DNA of 64,000 nt. It comes from Lateolabrax maculatus (Eukaryota; Chordata; Actinopteri; Acropomatiformes; Lateolabracidae). The notes below the pieces were generated by a model. That model searched no databases and was not told the origin of the DNA. It was given only the letters and a program-made list of their open reading frames with translations. Location of the stretch: positions 18,479,501 through 18,543,500 of the forward strand of contig CM062218.1 in NCBI GenBank assembly GCA_031216445.1, in the 5' to 3' direction. Below are positions 13,101 to 23,544 of this stretch, in pieces (position 1 is the first letter of the stretch; each line of letters begins with the position of its first letter). A program made the translations under genes and the position numbers.

Positions 13101-16100
13101 GCATCAGGCATATGCGTGGTATTTCCTTCCTTTATATAGCTTAGTAATGACATCATACTGGTAGGTAACAGGTTGGGCGGGATATCCTGAAGATTCCTAG
13201 AACAGATGTGCAGTGCATGGACGCCCTTGGCTTTAACTTTACGTCCATCCGAGGTATCCTGCCAGTTGACTCCATACAGGCTCACTGCCTGCCATCCCTC
13301 TCATGTACCAGATGTGTTATAGCTTCAGGTACCCCTTTCACAGGTGTTTAACACCAAGTGTGTGTGTGTGTGTGTGTGCGTGTGTGTGTGCGTGTGTGTG
13401 CGTGTGCGTTACCTTGGATTTGTCTCTCATGGATCCTTTGCCCAGCACCGAGATCTTGGCTCCGGTCTCTTCCTGCAGACGTTTGATTGTATTGCCCTGA
13501 GGTCCCAAAATCTTCCCCACAAAATTGAACTGATAGCAAAACAAAGCAGAACAAAATTAGCCTGACAATCAAAGCAGAGGTGAGTTTAATACCAAGAGAG
13601 TGAAGGAGCAATCACAGCCAGGGGTCTTGGTGCGCACGCTGCAGCTTTAAGTGGTAGATTTACCAGAGATGGTCGATATGAGCCCTTGGGGGCTTTAACA
13701 CCGCCAGTTACTACTCGCTACGAACACTGAAGCACTGAACTAGGACCAGCTTGCGATCAAAAGCTGCAATCTTTACCTTTTCAATCTCTGAACAAAGTAA
13801 TTACCATGTGTATATGAGGGGTCCCTTCAATTAGCTGTCATTGCTTTTAGCAAAGAGCTTCCCCCGGGCATGCAGTTCCTCCTGGAGGTGTAAAAGTAGC
13901 TTTAGTAATCTGAAAACACTCATTAGCTTTGTCATCCCTGACACGGCAGACTGATGTTCCAACTAGGACTAAGTCTGGCAAACACAGACAGCCTTCAGAT
14001 CAGAGGGCTGTCTTACCCTACAGACCAGACTCCTACATCATATTGATCTGATGCTCAGAGTGGGGGCAACATCTATAGATAGTATTGTTGTCAGAACTTC
14101 TTTTGGGGGGGGGATTTTAAAGAAGTGGGGCGTATTGTTTTTTGTAAATGTCAAAAAAAAAAAAAAAAAAGTGAACAGAATCCTAAAAGTTACACCACAG
14201 GCGTCACATAATCCTAGGTGACTCAAACTGATGCAAATAAATTCAACAACATGCAAATGGAGGATTATGCATTTAGCAATGTGTTCTTTGGGTTTTACAG
14301 GACAGATTATAACCCTCACATGCCACCCTCCTAAAAATCAATGTAGCCATATGTGTGAGCCAGATATAGACTAGAGGGAGGTGGATGAATACACCTGAGG
14401 CTGCGTGATAAAGCTAAGCAAGACTTCAGTCTGAATGGAAACATTTGCTACAACAAAGAAGAGCAGACCAAGTGTTGAGAACACGAATTACGCTGCAATA
14501 TAGAGCAATTCACACCAAAGTAATATTAACATTTTGATCCTTTTAGTGATATTTTAAAACACGCCAGTAGCGGCTATAATTACACTCTGGAGCTTAAAGA
14601 TCAAGGTTGAGAGAAGTAATTTGAGACTCCCAAGTAACCCCATGGCTTTGTATAATTGAAACCTGGCTGCAGGATAAATTAAATCAAGAGGGAAGAAGAA
14701 CAGAGAAAAAAAAACAAGGGCAAAGAAATCTCACCTTCGGGTATTGTTTGACAGGTATGAGCACTCGTTCCTTAAGTTTGATGTTCTTTGTTGTGAAAAG
14801 GTCCAGGTATGCTTCTGCCTCCTTTTTAGTCTCGCCTTTCTGGATTCTATCAATTTCTAGAAGGGGAGAGGGATCGTTTCAGGCAAAGTGTTCATGCAGT
14901 AAAACAGGAGTCAGGGAGGCAAAGTACATCTCCGTTAAGCAGCGGGTTTGTGTGCACTTATTCACACACATTATCAAGTAAGCATTGATTTCGAGATTTG
15001 CAGGTCATAAGCGATCACAGCGTCTGGGTTCAAACTTGGTTGAAACGTTAACTATTTGTAGACACATGCGTTGCATTTAACAGTTGTTTCAAATGCACTT
15101 CTATGCATCCTAGACATCTAAAAAAATGTTTTAAAAAAATCACTTTCAGCCTAATTTCACCTGGTTGTAACAGAGACTACTTGAGATATTTTGACTGAAA
15201 AATGTATTTTTACTGAATGCCATACAAACAATGGTGATTCCTGATGAATACAAGATGACGACAGCATGTACGTTACGCGTTTCATTTAATTCATCCTGAA
15301 TAGAGCTGAAACGGTTAGATGATTAATCCATTAAATGACAACTATTTTGATACGGATTAAACATTGCAGCCATTTTTCAAGCAAAACTCCCAATATCTGC
15401 TCACAGTTTCTCAAGTTGGGGGATTTGTTGCTTTTTCTCTGTTTCCTATCAGCAAACAGAATATCTTGTTTTTTTTTCAGACAACGTAAGACATCACTGT
15501 GGACTCTGAGATATTGTGATGGGCAATTTTTCACTATTTTGCATTACCTATTGTAAAAAAATAATTAATAAATCAAGGAAAAAAAAATCAGACTTATCGT
15601 TACTGAAACCTTTTTTAAACCACAATGTGAAGACACACAGTTTTCACAGCTACATTGTGAGAAGTAGCCACCAGCTCTTCCCCACACCTTCTGTGTCCAG
15701 CACCCATCGCTCCCAACCGCACCATCCCATCACCTCGTCTCGAACCACCTCCTCACTCCTGGCCTCGACACCTCCCGAGCCTGCCATGTGCAAACATGTC
15801 AGCTACACCACAGTCTACCAGCTGCAGATCTCGGGTGGGGGGTGGGGAGCCCGGGTAGATGTCGAAACCGGGGGTGGGGGGGGGGGGACCCACAGCACAC
15901 ACGCTGACACACTTTGTCTTTTTGGATCATTCTCACTTTCAGTTTCAGGAGATGTAGCCTGGATTTTGCACATCCATGCTCGACAAAGAGCAGCGGCCTG
16001 ATGACTGCCAGAGGTACCCGGACTGGAGCAGCAGGCGAGAAGCAGCTTGCAGAGAAAAAAAAAAAAAGAGGATTTCCCACCACTGGGGCAGCACATGGGC

Positions 16101-16596
16101 AACAACGTCAACAAAACAACCACTTCACCAGCAGTCCTTCAGTTTATTTATGGCACCCCATGCCTACCTTATAATGTCCTGATGATGCTTTCTGCATTTT
16201 CACTTCCTGTCTTATCACTGCAATGTCCCTGCAAGCATTAGTAGTGACTGTGTGGCTACCCTCTGGTACCCCACAGCATCCCTAACATTGTGTTACCCAA
16301 GAAGGCTTCCACACAGAGACATATACAGGAAATGTGAACAATGGGATGAGCCGTGTTGTCAGAGCTCGCAGGGGACGGGACCTCCAGCGGACCCCTCGGG
16401 CTGCGCCGCCGCTGGGAGACTGGCGCACATTTCACCAGGCAGCCGCAACACAGCGGGATCAACAGGGGGCGCGACAAAGACAACAAACCACCACCACCTT
16501 TTTTTTTTTTTTTTGTCCGAAAAACAGACAGGAGTTCAAGTTTAAACTCGGCACGGAAAACGAGTGGAAGCGGGAAATATTTAGAAGATCGCCTCA

Positions 16597-16631
<35 letters not shown>

Positions 16632-16709
16632 CTCCTTGCACACACACACACACACACGCGCGCCCGTCGTGTTTTCGTAGCTTTAGGCTGTTGACACTGT
16701 CAGACACCG

Positions 16710-16757
<48 letters not shown>

Positions 16758-17034
16758 CTCTCCGTTACCGGGTGTCAGCTAACGGGGCAGTCCTCCTCGT
16801 CCCGTCCGCGCACACACACACACACACACACACGGCAGCAGAGCGTGCAGGTGTGTGTGTGTGTGTCCGCGGTGCGTTCAGGAGCCCCGCTTGCGCTCAA
16901 GCCAAGCGCGCAGACCAAACACCGTGAAACACTACTTTACCTGCGTTCAAAAGTTTCATGGCGTGCGTGAACGACGAGTCCAGGCTGTCCTTCTCCGCCA
17001 GCAGCTCGGGGAGGTATTTGTCGTCGTTCTCCAT
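7761..17034 (-). CDS. khdrbs1: KH domain-containing, RNA-binding, signal transduction-associated protein 1 (Sam68), nine coding exons
   Basis: Sam68 is a nuclear STAR-family protein that binds U/A-rich RNA as a dimer, controls alternative splicing and links tyrosine kinase signalling to RNA processing. The exons (17034-16941, 14856-14735, 13529-13413, 13007-12861, 10263-10130, 9597-9357, 8898-8831, 8479-8421, 7867-7761) join in frame to 1089 bases, 362 residues. Order: Qua1 (about 1-45), KH domain with the GPQG loop at 81-84, Qua2 to about 175, an RG/Pro-rich region (about 190-275), then a Tyr-rich tail with YYDYGHG. FVGKILGPQGNTIK and CQEQFMEMSYLNG mark it as Sam68 rather than the SLM1/SLM2 paralogues. 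The tail ends REHPYRQY where mammals have REHPYGRY. It lacks the roughly 95-residue N-terminal extension of mammalian Sam68. Teleosts may carry two khdrbs1 copies; I cannot tell which this is. Confidence 0.96.
8421..8479 (-). CDS. khdrbs1: khdrbs1 coding exon 8
   Basis: 59 bases ending at a GTAAGG donor. It encodes EPEYYDYGHGETTESYESY, part of the Tyr-rich tail that Src-family kinases phosphorylate in Sam68. Confidence 0.95.
8831..8898 (-). CDS. khdrbs1: khdrbs1 coding exon 7
   Basis: 68 bases encoding a Tyr-rich segment (GYDESYTDTAYESYDNYYSQ). The donor could be misread as GC-AG directly after CAG. The next exon's phase requires two more bases, giving an ordinary GTGAGT donor. Confidence 0.93.
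9357..9597 (-). CDS. khdrbs1: khdrbs1 coding exon 6 (RG/Pro-rich)
   Basis: 241 bases, about 70% G+C by eye, encoding RGRGMPPRG, VTRGGPGRGG and Pro-rich segments. These are the RG methylation and SH3/WW ligand regions in Sam68. The donor GTAAGT follows SYDEY. Confidence 0.94.
9635..9998. repeat. Degenerate copy of the foldback-type dispersed repeat in khdrbs1 intron 5
   Basis: It starts GGAGTAGTTCGACATTTTGG and ends with the complementary arm (CATCTAACTTGCCGCAAG). This is the same layout as the element at 29594-30119, with the right tip eroded. Confidence 0.6.
10059..10120. repeat. (TG)n microsatellite next to the exon 5 donor
   Basis: About 30 TG units, read as (CA)n in the khdrbs1 transcript. 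It begins about 10 bases inside intron 5. Confidence 0.97.
10130..10263 (-). CDS. khdrbs1: khdrbs1 coding exon 5
   Basis: 134 bases from DMMDDICQEQ through the Qua2 end and SYLNGGQEHGARVRGG into the first RG repeats. Donor CAG|GTGTGAG, chosen because it keeps phase with exon 6. Confidence 0.93.
10264..12860 (-). other. khdrbs1: khdrbs1 intron 4
   Basis: 2.6 kb with no additional exon that I can support. It contains the AT-rich dispersed repeat at 12200-12560. Confidence 0.8.
12200..12560. repeat. AT-rich dispersed repeat (ATTAATCGATTAGT family)
   Basis: It shares ATTAACTGGTTAGTCGA, CAACTATTTTGAT and related blocks with copies at 15300-15600 and 33825-34170. Confidence 0.6.
12861..13007 (-). 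CDS. khdrbs1: khdrbs1 coding exon 4 (second half of KH domain)
   Basis: 147 bases encoding EEGLRKGGEPKYAHL, SMELHVFIEVFAP and MAHAMEEVKKFLFP. The last residues read FLFPD where mammalian Sam68 has FLVPD. Confidence 0.96.
13359..13408. repeat. (TG)n microsatellite next to the exon 3 donor
   Basis: An imperfect run with CG interruptions, read as (CA)n in the transcript. It starts within five bases of the intron 3 splice donor. Confidence 0.95.
13413..13529 (-). CDS. khdrbs1: khdrbs1 coding exon 3 (first half of KH domain)
   Basis: 117 bases, phase 0 at both ends. It encodes FNFVGKILGPQGNTIKRLQ and ISVLGKGSMRDKSK with the KH GxxG loop (GPQG). Confidence 0.97.
14735..14856 (-). CDS. khdrbs1: khdrbs1 coding exon 2 (Qua1)
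   Basis: 122 bases encoding EIDRIQKGETKKEAEAYLDL and NIKLKERVLIPVKQYPK. It joins exon 1 within a Glu codon and ends in phase 0. Confidence 0.96.
15300..15600. repeat. AT-rich dispersed repeat in khdrbs1 intron 1
   Basis: It contains GATTAATCCATTAAATGACAAC, GGGGATTTGTTGCTT and TTTTTCACTATTTTGCATTA. The same blocks occur in reverse orientation at 33825-34170. Confidence 0.65.
15600..16598. other. Remainder of the distal half of khdrbs1 intron 1
   Basis: No exon is supportable. It includes poly(G)-rich stretches near 15835-15890 and a poly(T) run at 16500-16514. The intron as a whole runs 14857-16940. Confidence 0.6.
16599..16866. repeat. Cluster of opposing (GT)n and (CA)n tracts in khdrbs1 intron 1
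   Basis: (GT)15 at 16599-16628, CA runs at 16639-16657, 16711-16754 and 16810-16832, and GT at 16851-16866. The alternating orientation would let the transcript fold into long CA/GU-type hairpins. Confidence 0.9.
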
Positions 17035-17570
17035 TTTGAGTTTGGAGAGGTGGGAGTCAGTTTCGGCGGCGCAGCAGCGGCAGCAGCAACAACAATAACA
17101 AAAATAAAAAAAAAAAAAGGCTGAAAAAAAAAAAAAAAAAAAAAACCCCAACAGTGATAGAAAAAAAAATAAAATAAAAAGTAGTCCAGTTATGTAACTA
17201 CGGAGCGCCGCGTATCCTCTGTGCAGACGGAGCTTCGCATGTGGCTACCGGGCGCTTGTGCGACGGGCGGCTCCGCTACTCTGCGTCTCTCTGGCGGTCT
17301 CCCGGGCGGCTGGGACCCTCTGCTCGGCTGAGGAGGCTGGGTGGGACTGAGGGAGCGGAGGCGGTGAGAGACTGTGAAGTGATCCGACTCGGGCCGGCGG
17401 AAGTGAGCTCACTCGGGGGGGGGGGGGGGGGCGACGTATTTCTCCGGACTGACGCCGCCTACCGCCAGCCGCGGGGATGCGCGCCGCCCCCAGCAGCGAG
17501 CGGCCCCCCGTCAGGTGCTCGGGACGGGCCCGGGTGCTGCCGCTGTTCGGGTGGAGAAAAAAAAGGAAAA
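16900..17570 (-). promoter_or_regulatory. khdrbs1: CpG island promoter and 5' UTR of khdrbs1
   Basis: CpG dinucleotides and G+C rise sharply around exon 1 and upstream to about 17.57 kb. The leader shows GCTGCTGCC repeats and poly(T) tracts on the transcript strand (17106-17145). A run of about 19 G on the plus strand (17415-17433) sits within the island. I see no clear TATA box. Confidence 0.7.
16941..17034 (-). CDS. khdrbs1: khdrbs1 coding exon 1 (Qua1 start)
   Basis: ATG at 17034, encoding MENDDKYLPELLAEKDSL and FTHAMKLLNA, with donor GTAAAG at 16940. The frame stays open upstream but reads only poly-Phe/Cys-like sequence from poly(T) and GCTGCTGC tracts. This ATG is therefore the sensible start. 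Confidence 0.95.
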
Positions 17571-19249
17571 AAAAACTCAGTGCTAGGAGCTGTTGAAGTC
17601 CCCCACCAGCGGGCTCGCTTTGCCCCGAGGGAAACTCACACAGGAACTTATTACAATAATATTCACACTTGAAGTTGCATCAGCCAGAGGTGCTTTAAAG
17701 TGAATTGGTTAACGACCGTATATATGGTAATTGGGTGTCAGTTATATCTCTACTGTGATTGATGTCTGCAGTGTTTGATGGAGTTAGATGAGTTAAAGCA
17801 GTTGGCTAGGTTAAACATGGATTACTTTTTTCTGAATTAAATGGAAGGGAATGTAGGCTATGTATTTCTTTTTTCTTTTTTTTTTTTGTATGCATTTTTC
17901 AATAAGATTATTTAGATACCCCTGGCATCAGTTTTTGCAGTGTAGGTGTTGTCTGACTAGTTGTATCTAGCCAAAAATGCCCCCAGTCTTCATTACAGAG
18001 TTGCATTTCATCACAGGGACATTACACACAGGCTCACCTGAGGACAGTGGCACAACAATAGGAATCTTACAGTATAATGATGGATGATGCTACATCTCCA
18101 CTGTTTCATTTTCATTCCAGGCTCTCTACTGCCCCTTAGTGGCGTTGCTGATCGTGACAAAGGCTGCGCCTCTTGCTGCTGAATCTGGGTCCATCGGAGG
18201 TAGCCTGTTCTCAGTCTAATTCCCCATTTTCTTCTCCACTTCTATTGATTCAGGAACACTTCCACGCAAGTGAAAAGTGCAGTGAGGAGAATGTCTGAGA
18301 CAGACTCTCAAAGATTGATTCCTTTGATTCGGATTGTGGTAATGAACCTCACGCCACTGAGTGGAGCGCGAGAGGTCACAGGTTAAAGCTTGCCTAATGC
18401 ATACAAAGCAAGAGCGGAGCATTCCTTTGGTATTGGGTCTTTAAGCATATACAGTAGCATGCATTATCTGCAGACGGATGCTCTTTGAACAAACAGCAAA
18501 AAACTGCAGGTCATTTGTCAGTCCGCTGCCAGAGTGAAAACTATTACGATCGACCGCAGCTGTACCCAGGAACGCATTTGCTCAAAACAAATGAAGGCAA
18601 AAATTGTCTGCAATAAACACTTATGGGAGGCTGAAGACCCGCTCTAATATCAGCGTTCAGCTTGATCTATCTCTGACCGTTACAGTGTTATTAGTGTTGG
18701 GGGTTGCAAGGTTGTCCTGACTCCCCTTGTCATTGACGGAATGGATAGCCTGTGAGCTGAATTTCAATTGGCTCATAAAAGGAAGACTTACTTCTCTTGG
18801 CAGGTGGAGGAGTTCCAATCCGATAGCTCGCGCTCTCGCCTTCTGCTTGTGTGGACTTCCCTCGTCCCCTAACATACAGAGCCACAGTCTGGGGTAAACA
18901 GGGGCAGATGGAAGGGGGTAAACGCCAGGGTTAGGCTTATATAAGCTGTCAGTATTCCAAATCTTTGCATCCGACCATTTTTCATGCCCCAAAGATTTAC
19001 AAAAAAAAAATGGCAATGATTCAGTTCCCCTGGAGTTTCGTCCTTGTTAGGGTAGAGGAGCCTGCAAAACTGCATTTAGAGCATCATGGGACACTGAAGC
19101 TCCACTAAAAGTCAAACTAATGAAATTCTTAGCAGCTCCTTATGGCAGCTTTCGCTGCAACTTTTACAAACTGCACTATAACAAGACTAAGAGTCCACAG
19201 TCACGCTGCAGCTCTGTGAGGCTGGGCTTAAGCACAGCAGTGCTTTGAG
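17571..19249. other. Intergenic DNA upstream of khdrbs1
   Basis: No coding exon is supportable. Confidence 0.5.
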
Positions 19250-19725
19250 CTGAATGCTAACGTCAGCATGCTAACATGCGCCCAATGACAACCTAGGCTG
19301 ATGCAAATTACAAATACAGGTATTTTGTCATAAACTAAAGGATTGGATATTAACAATTTTGATCTGATAATGGCGCTGGAAGAAAAGTTAAGAGATGATC
19401 AAAGTGATAACCGTTCATGATGAATGTGTGAAACAAACTTCATTAGAATCCATTCCATAGATGTTGAGACATTTTACTCAAAATGATAAATGTCCACCTT
19501 GTAGAGTTGCTAGAGGAAAAGTCAGGAGATATGTCACTCCATCTAGATGTTGGGATTTTACTGAATAAGTGAAAATTTATACCTGCTGTTGGGGCTCAAG
19601 GGATCACCAAGTACTTAGGATTAATCCTCTGGTGACCTTGAATGTGTGTGCCAAATTTCATGGAAATCCATCCAATAGTTGTCAAGACGTTTCACCAAAG
19701 ACCAAAAAGTCAACCACAGCTGCAG
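19250..19725. repeat. Dispersed teleost repeat
   Basis: Contains AATGCTAACGTCAGCATGCTAACATG at one end and CCAAATTTCATGGAAATCC, TCCAATAGTTGTCAAGA at the other. These are phrases I know as recurring in fish interspersed repeats. The family name is not certain. Confidence 0.5.
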
Positions 19726-22700
19726 GGAAAAAACACATTATATAAATATGTAAAATATTGTGGTGGACCAACCGGCCAATGGACAGCTCTAGAGCCGTGC
19801 CGCTATGAACCTCCCACACCACACTCAAATCAATGTTTTCTGGTCAGACATCTGACATAAAAACAAATAAATATGTATTGACTAAAGAAAATATGGTGAC
19901 AGAGGAGACATTAAATTAACTATATTCAATTTTAGACAAAGGGCCTTCATCCCCACTGGTATAGAGTATTTCTTAAGTCAACAGTAGTTAAATGAAAAAA
20001 TATATTAAATGAAAGTGGTGGAGGGACAAATAGAAGGAGAATAGTAATTTGTAAGCTTAAATCCTATAGGATACACACTATCAGTGGAGGGTTTTCCTGT
20101 TCGTGGGCGATTTACGCAAGGAAGCAAGTGAGAGAGCAAGAGCGATGGCTGGGTTCAGTCTGAGGGTCACGCTCAGTTTAGCATCGCTACAAGGCCACAG
20201 AAACCTTTTTTTCCCCATGAAAGCTTTCAGAACTGTCACACCTGCTTAGGTCTGTAACATCCCCCCCACCCACCCCCTCTTCATCCATCTCCTCCTCTTC
20301 CCACCCTCCTGCACTCCCCATCCCTCCCTCAACACCCATCCAACACAGAAAACAAGCTCTCCCTTCATCCCATCCCCCTGCCATGCCCACAAGGTGGTTA
20401 TTTTGTTGATAATCAGTGTCTCCGAGGATTCATCTGAATTTGAGAAGTGCTTGCAATATTAAAAAATAAAATGTTTTATACATGCTGCAAAGTTGTATAC
20501 ATTTTCATAGAGTTTGAATTTTGATGAATACTCTGTGTTTGTAAAATGACCTGACACAAAAGCGTCTTTTACACTGGACAAAAAACCCACTAATATCTGG
20601 CTTTTGTCTTCAGCGGAGAGAGTACAATCAGCATTCATTCCCGGGTCAAGTGACTTTGCAGTAGTCATGGAAAGGCAAACTCATATACTGGCAATGGGAA
20701 AGGAGTCAATCACCTATTTTGGCAGGTTTACTCGTGTTAAAAAAATCTGCATGTATGCGCTAATTTTTGTGTAAAAAGGTATATGTGGAGCATTACGCTG
20801 TTATTCTGGAAAGTAAAGACTTTTGTTTGCTTTGTAGGAATCTTGTTTGACCACTTTGAGACAGGAGTTCTAGGAAAATCCATTAGTGAGGGCACTTACA
20901 TATTCTGCTGGTGCTGCAAAAACAGAAGAAAAAAAAAGCCACAGAGCCAGCAGCTAAAAACTTAAATTTTCCCTCTTAACAAACTGGAGGGCAAAAAAAA
21001 ACATGGCAGGTGAAATCACAACGTCTTTTGCTTCAATAAATAAGTAATGTGACATTTCAGGTTGTGTTATTCCTAACAGAGCTGAAAGGGATTGGGGAAA
21101 TGACTCCAGTTCTTCTCGTTAAAAAAAAATGATTGCTCATTTTAGTGTAAGAAAATGTGAGAATACTTTATGGCCTAATAACTCTGCGCTTGTTAAAGTC
21201 ATTTTTGCTGAAATGTGGACACCATTATTCTACCCCTCTGTGCATACTCTTCAGAAATATAGAATAAAGTACAGAGAGACCAATATAACCTTGTAAGTGA
21301 ATAGAAGAGAACTGTGACACAGGAAACCACTATTCACTTCCTGTTTCTTATTGACAGACAAAATTGTTTTTTTTGTTTCCATGACCATGATATTTTGCCT
21401 AATACTAATAAAATTGTTTTGTGCCTAAACCAAACCTTAACCCTAGCGATGTCAGATCAGTAATTGTTTAATTTCTTTACGGTTTTGGAAGGTACTGACA
21501 AATGACATTGTTCGTCAGATCAGAAAATGGATATATGTGTTGTTCTGGAGGGCAAATACAAACAACGTACACTTGTGTCATTTAATCTGGAGGAGTGGTT
21601 TTCAGCAGGAGAAGGCAACTTTTTTGCAAAAAATCTCAGATGCCCCGCAGTACCCACCAGGCCCGAACAGCAGGCAATCAAGGATAGCAACTATCTAGCT
21701 AGTAAAGAAAGTCAAAAGTTTTATTAGCATCTGGCAACGACCCTGGTATTTTTGAAGTTGGCAAAGACCAAACCAGAGTTCAAGTGCCAGTGAAAATAGA
21801 CATTTACCTTACAAGTCTAATGAAATTGTTGCTCTGTGGATGACAAATCTATAGTCAGGCTGTGCGTCTGCTGGTGTGTTTTGGTGTTCTTCTGCCCCCT
21901 ACTGGCCAAATGTTGATTTATGCAGCTTTAAGTAATAAATGTTGTCATATTGATGTTAAATGTTGATATTTTCTGTAGAATTACAGTATGGACATATATC
22001 AGTAGTATGGCCAAGAACTACTTATAGTGTATTTTCATCTGTTGCACAGATTCTTCTTGTTTTTAGCTTAATACAGTTGCTTATGACCTACCAGTCTCCT
22101 ACTATTAATCAACACACTTGCTTAGCACGAGACCCAATGATCTGCCAGGGACACTCACACATTGGTTTATACCTTTAAAGAATGATATCATCTGGTATGA
22201 CTGTATGACTTTGCGTGATTTGTGCCAAAAGTAAGTAGGCCACTTCTGAACCCAGGGGGCAAAGGAACGGCTGGATCTGTTTACTCACACTCAAAAATGT
22301 TGTTATTTTCATCGACGTTCAGATGTTTGCTGTCATTATTGTTTTTTCCGGTGTATATGTGCATGTGGATTATTGTGTGTGATTTATGTAGAACAGACTT
22401 TACACTCAGGGGCTTTCCCTCTCTCCTTTACACTTTGATGTAAGTGCTCAACTCTCTCCTGCTAAAGATACAGTATTGATTTATGGTGCCCGGGCCGCAT
22501 TCATCGGACCCAAATGAAAAGCCAATAAGGTGTTTATAGACACATATATATCCTCGCATAATGCCCTGCGGCTCGTTAAGTTGTTATATCCAGCATTACC
22601 TCTGGGAGATTGCTCAGGTAACAGTTTGCATTCAGCCCTGGTTCTGTGTCATCAGTAAGCAAACAGTAAAGTAGCTGTGGGAGAGGTTTATGCTCTCAGG

Positions 22701-23109
22701 AAGGCCTGCTGTGCCACACATAGACTGAGTGAAGATTGTAAATTGTGTTGTAGACACATTTTAACTGGCAGTATGATGGAATATACTAGCCTACATCTCC
22801 TTGTATGAATCTAATAATAATGGAGTGGGTCATTGTTGTACTTAAAGCCTCTATGTGTAGATTTTTTATTTCAGGTTATTCTGATGCCATACATTTTGGT
22901 TTGTAGAGAAACAGTATTATTCTGGATCAAAATCAGTGTACCCTTAACAGCTTGCACATAATTGAAGTGGAGGTTACATGACTATATGAATGGAATGAGT
23001 TCATTTTCAGTAGGGTGCAAATTCATGTCAATAAACAGATAGATATTAGCCCGACATTGTGCCCCCAAAATGTGTATTTTAGGGAAGTCGCAGTAGTGTT
23101 GCTGTGACC
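19726..23109. other. Gene-free stretch
   Basis: No supportable exon. A C-rich, CT-biased low-complexity run lies at 20255-20350. The rest is AT-rich and unique-looking, except 21890-21935, which carries a short CTGCCCCCTACTGG repeat fragment. Confidence 0.5.
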
Positions 23110-23544
23110 AATTTCCCCAGTCAGGCAATAATTTGTAAATGCGTATTAGTCTGGAACCTCTCAGTTAATTTTTTATTTCCAAGGGGCGTTATCGACGGGC
23201 GGAGACAACCAATCAGAGCAACGGAGCGCCGTCCTGTCAGAAGTTTGGCAAACAACAAGTGCAGTTGTTTTTTTTTCTTTTAGAGAAAATGTAACGTGTA
23301 GTTCGTTTAATACTGTCACTGTAGCTGGCCATTGAACATTCCATATCGGCAGCGCCATCTTGGATATTTACAAAGATACCTGAATGGCGTTCGTCAGTCA
23401 TCGTATTAAACCCGCCTTGCACTAGATAAACGTTTGTGATTGGTTAGCCCGATAAATCCACAGAGAACTCAGTCTGAATGGGAGAGACGTATCTGCCAGA
23501 GCAAATGAAACATGAGCTTGCAGATTTGTCTGGTTCCCAGGCTA
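23110..23544. mobile_element. Non-autonomous DNA transposon (TAGCCTGG-type MITE)
   Basis: The right end is GTCTGGTTCCCAGGCTA (23528-23544), the reverse complement of the TAGCCTGGNA left ends seen at 38560 and 50656. The interior shares TTTCCAAGGGGCG, GACAACCAATCAG, CAGCGCCATCTTGG and ATCGTATTAAACCCGCC with the copy at 38560. The left tip is diverged. No coding capacity. Confidence 0.65.

Noticed and set aside
16334..16927. 197-codon plus-strand frame opposite khdrbs1 intron 1
   Set aside because: Its length comes from CA/GT microsatellites (Thr-His and Val-Cys repeats) in a CpG-rich region; no coding character.
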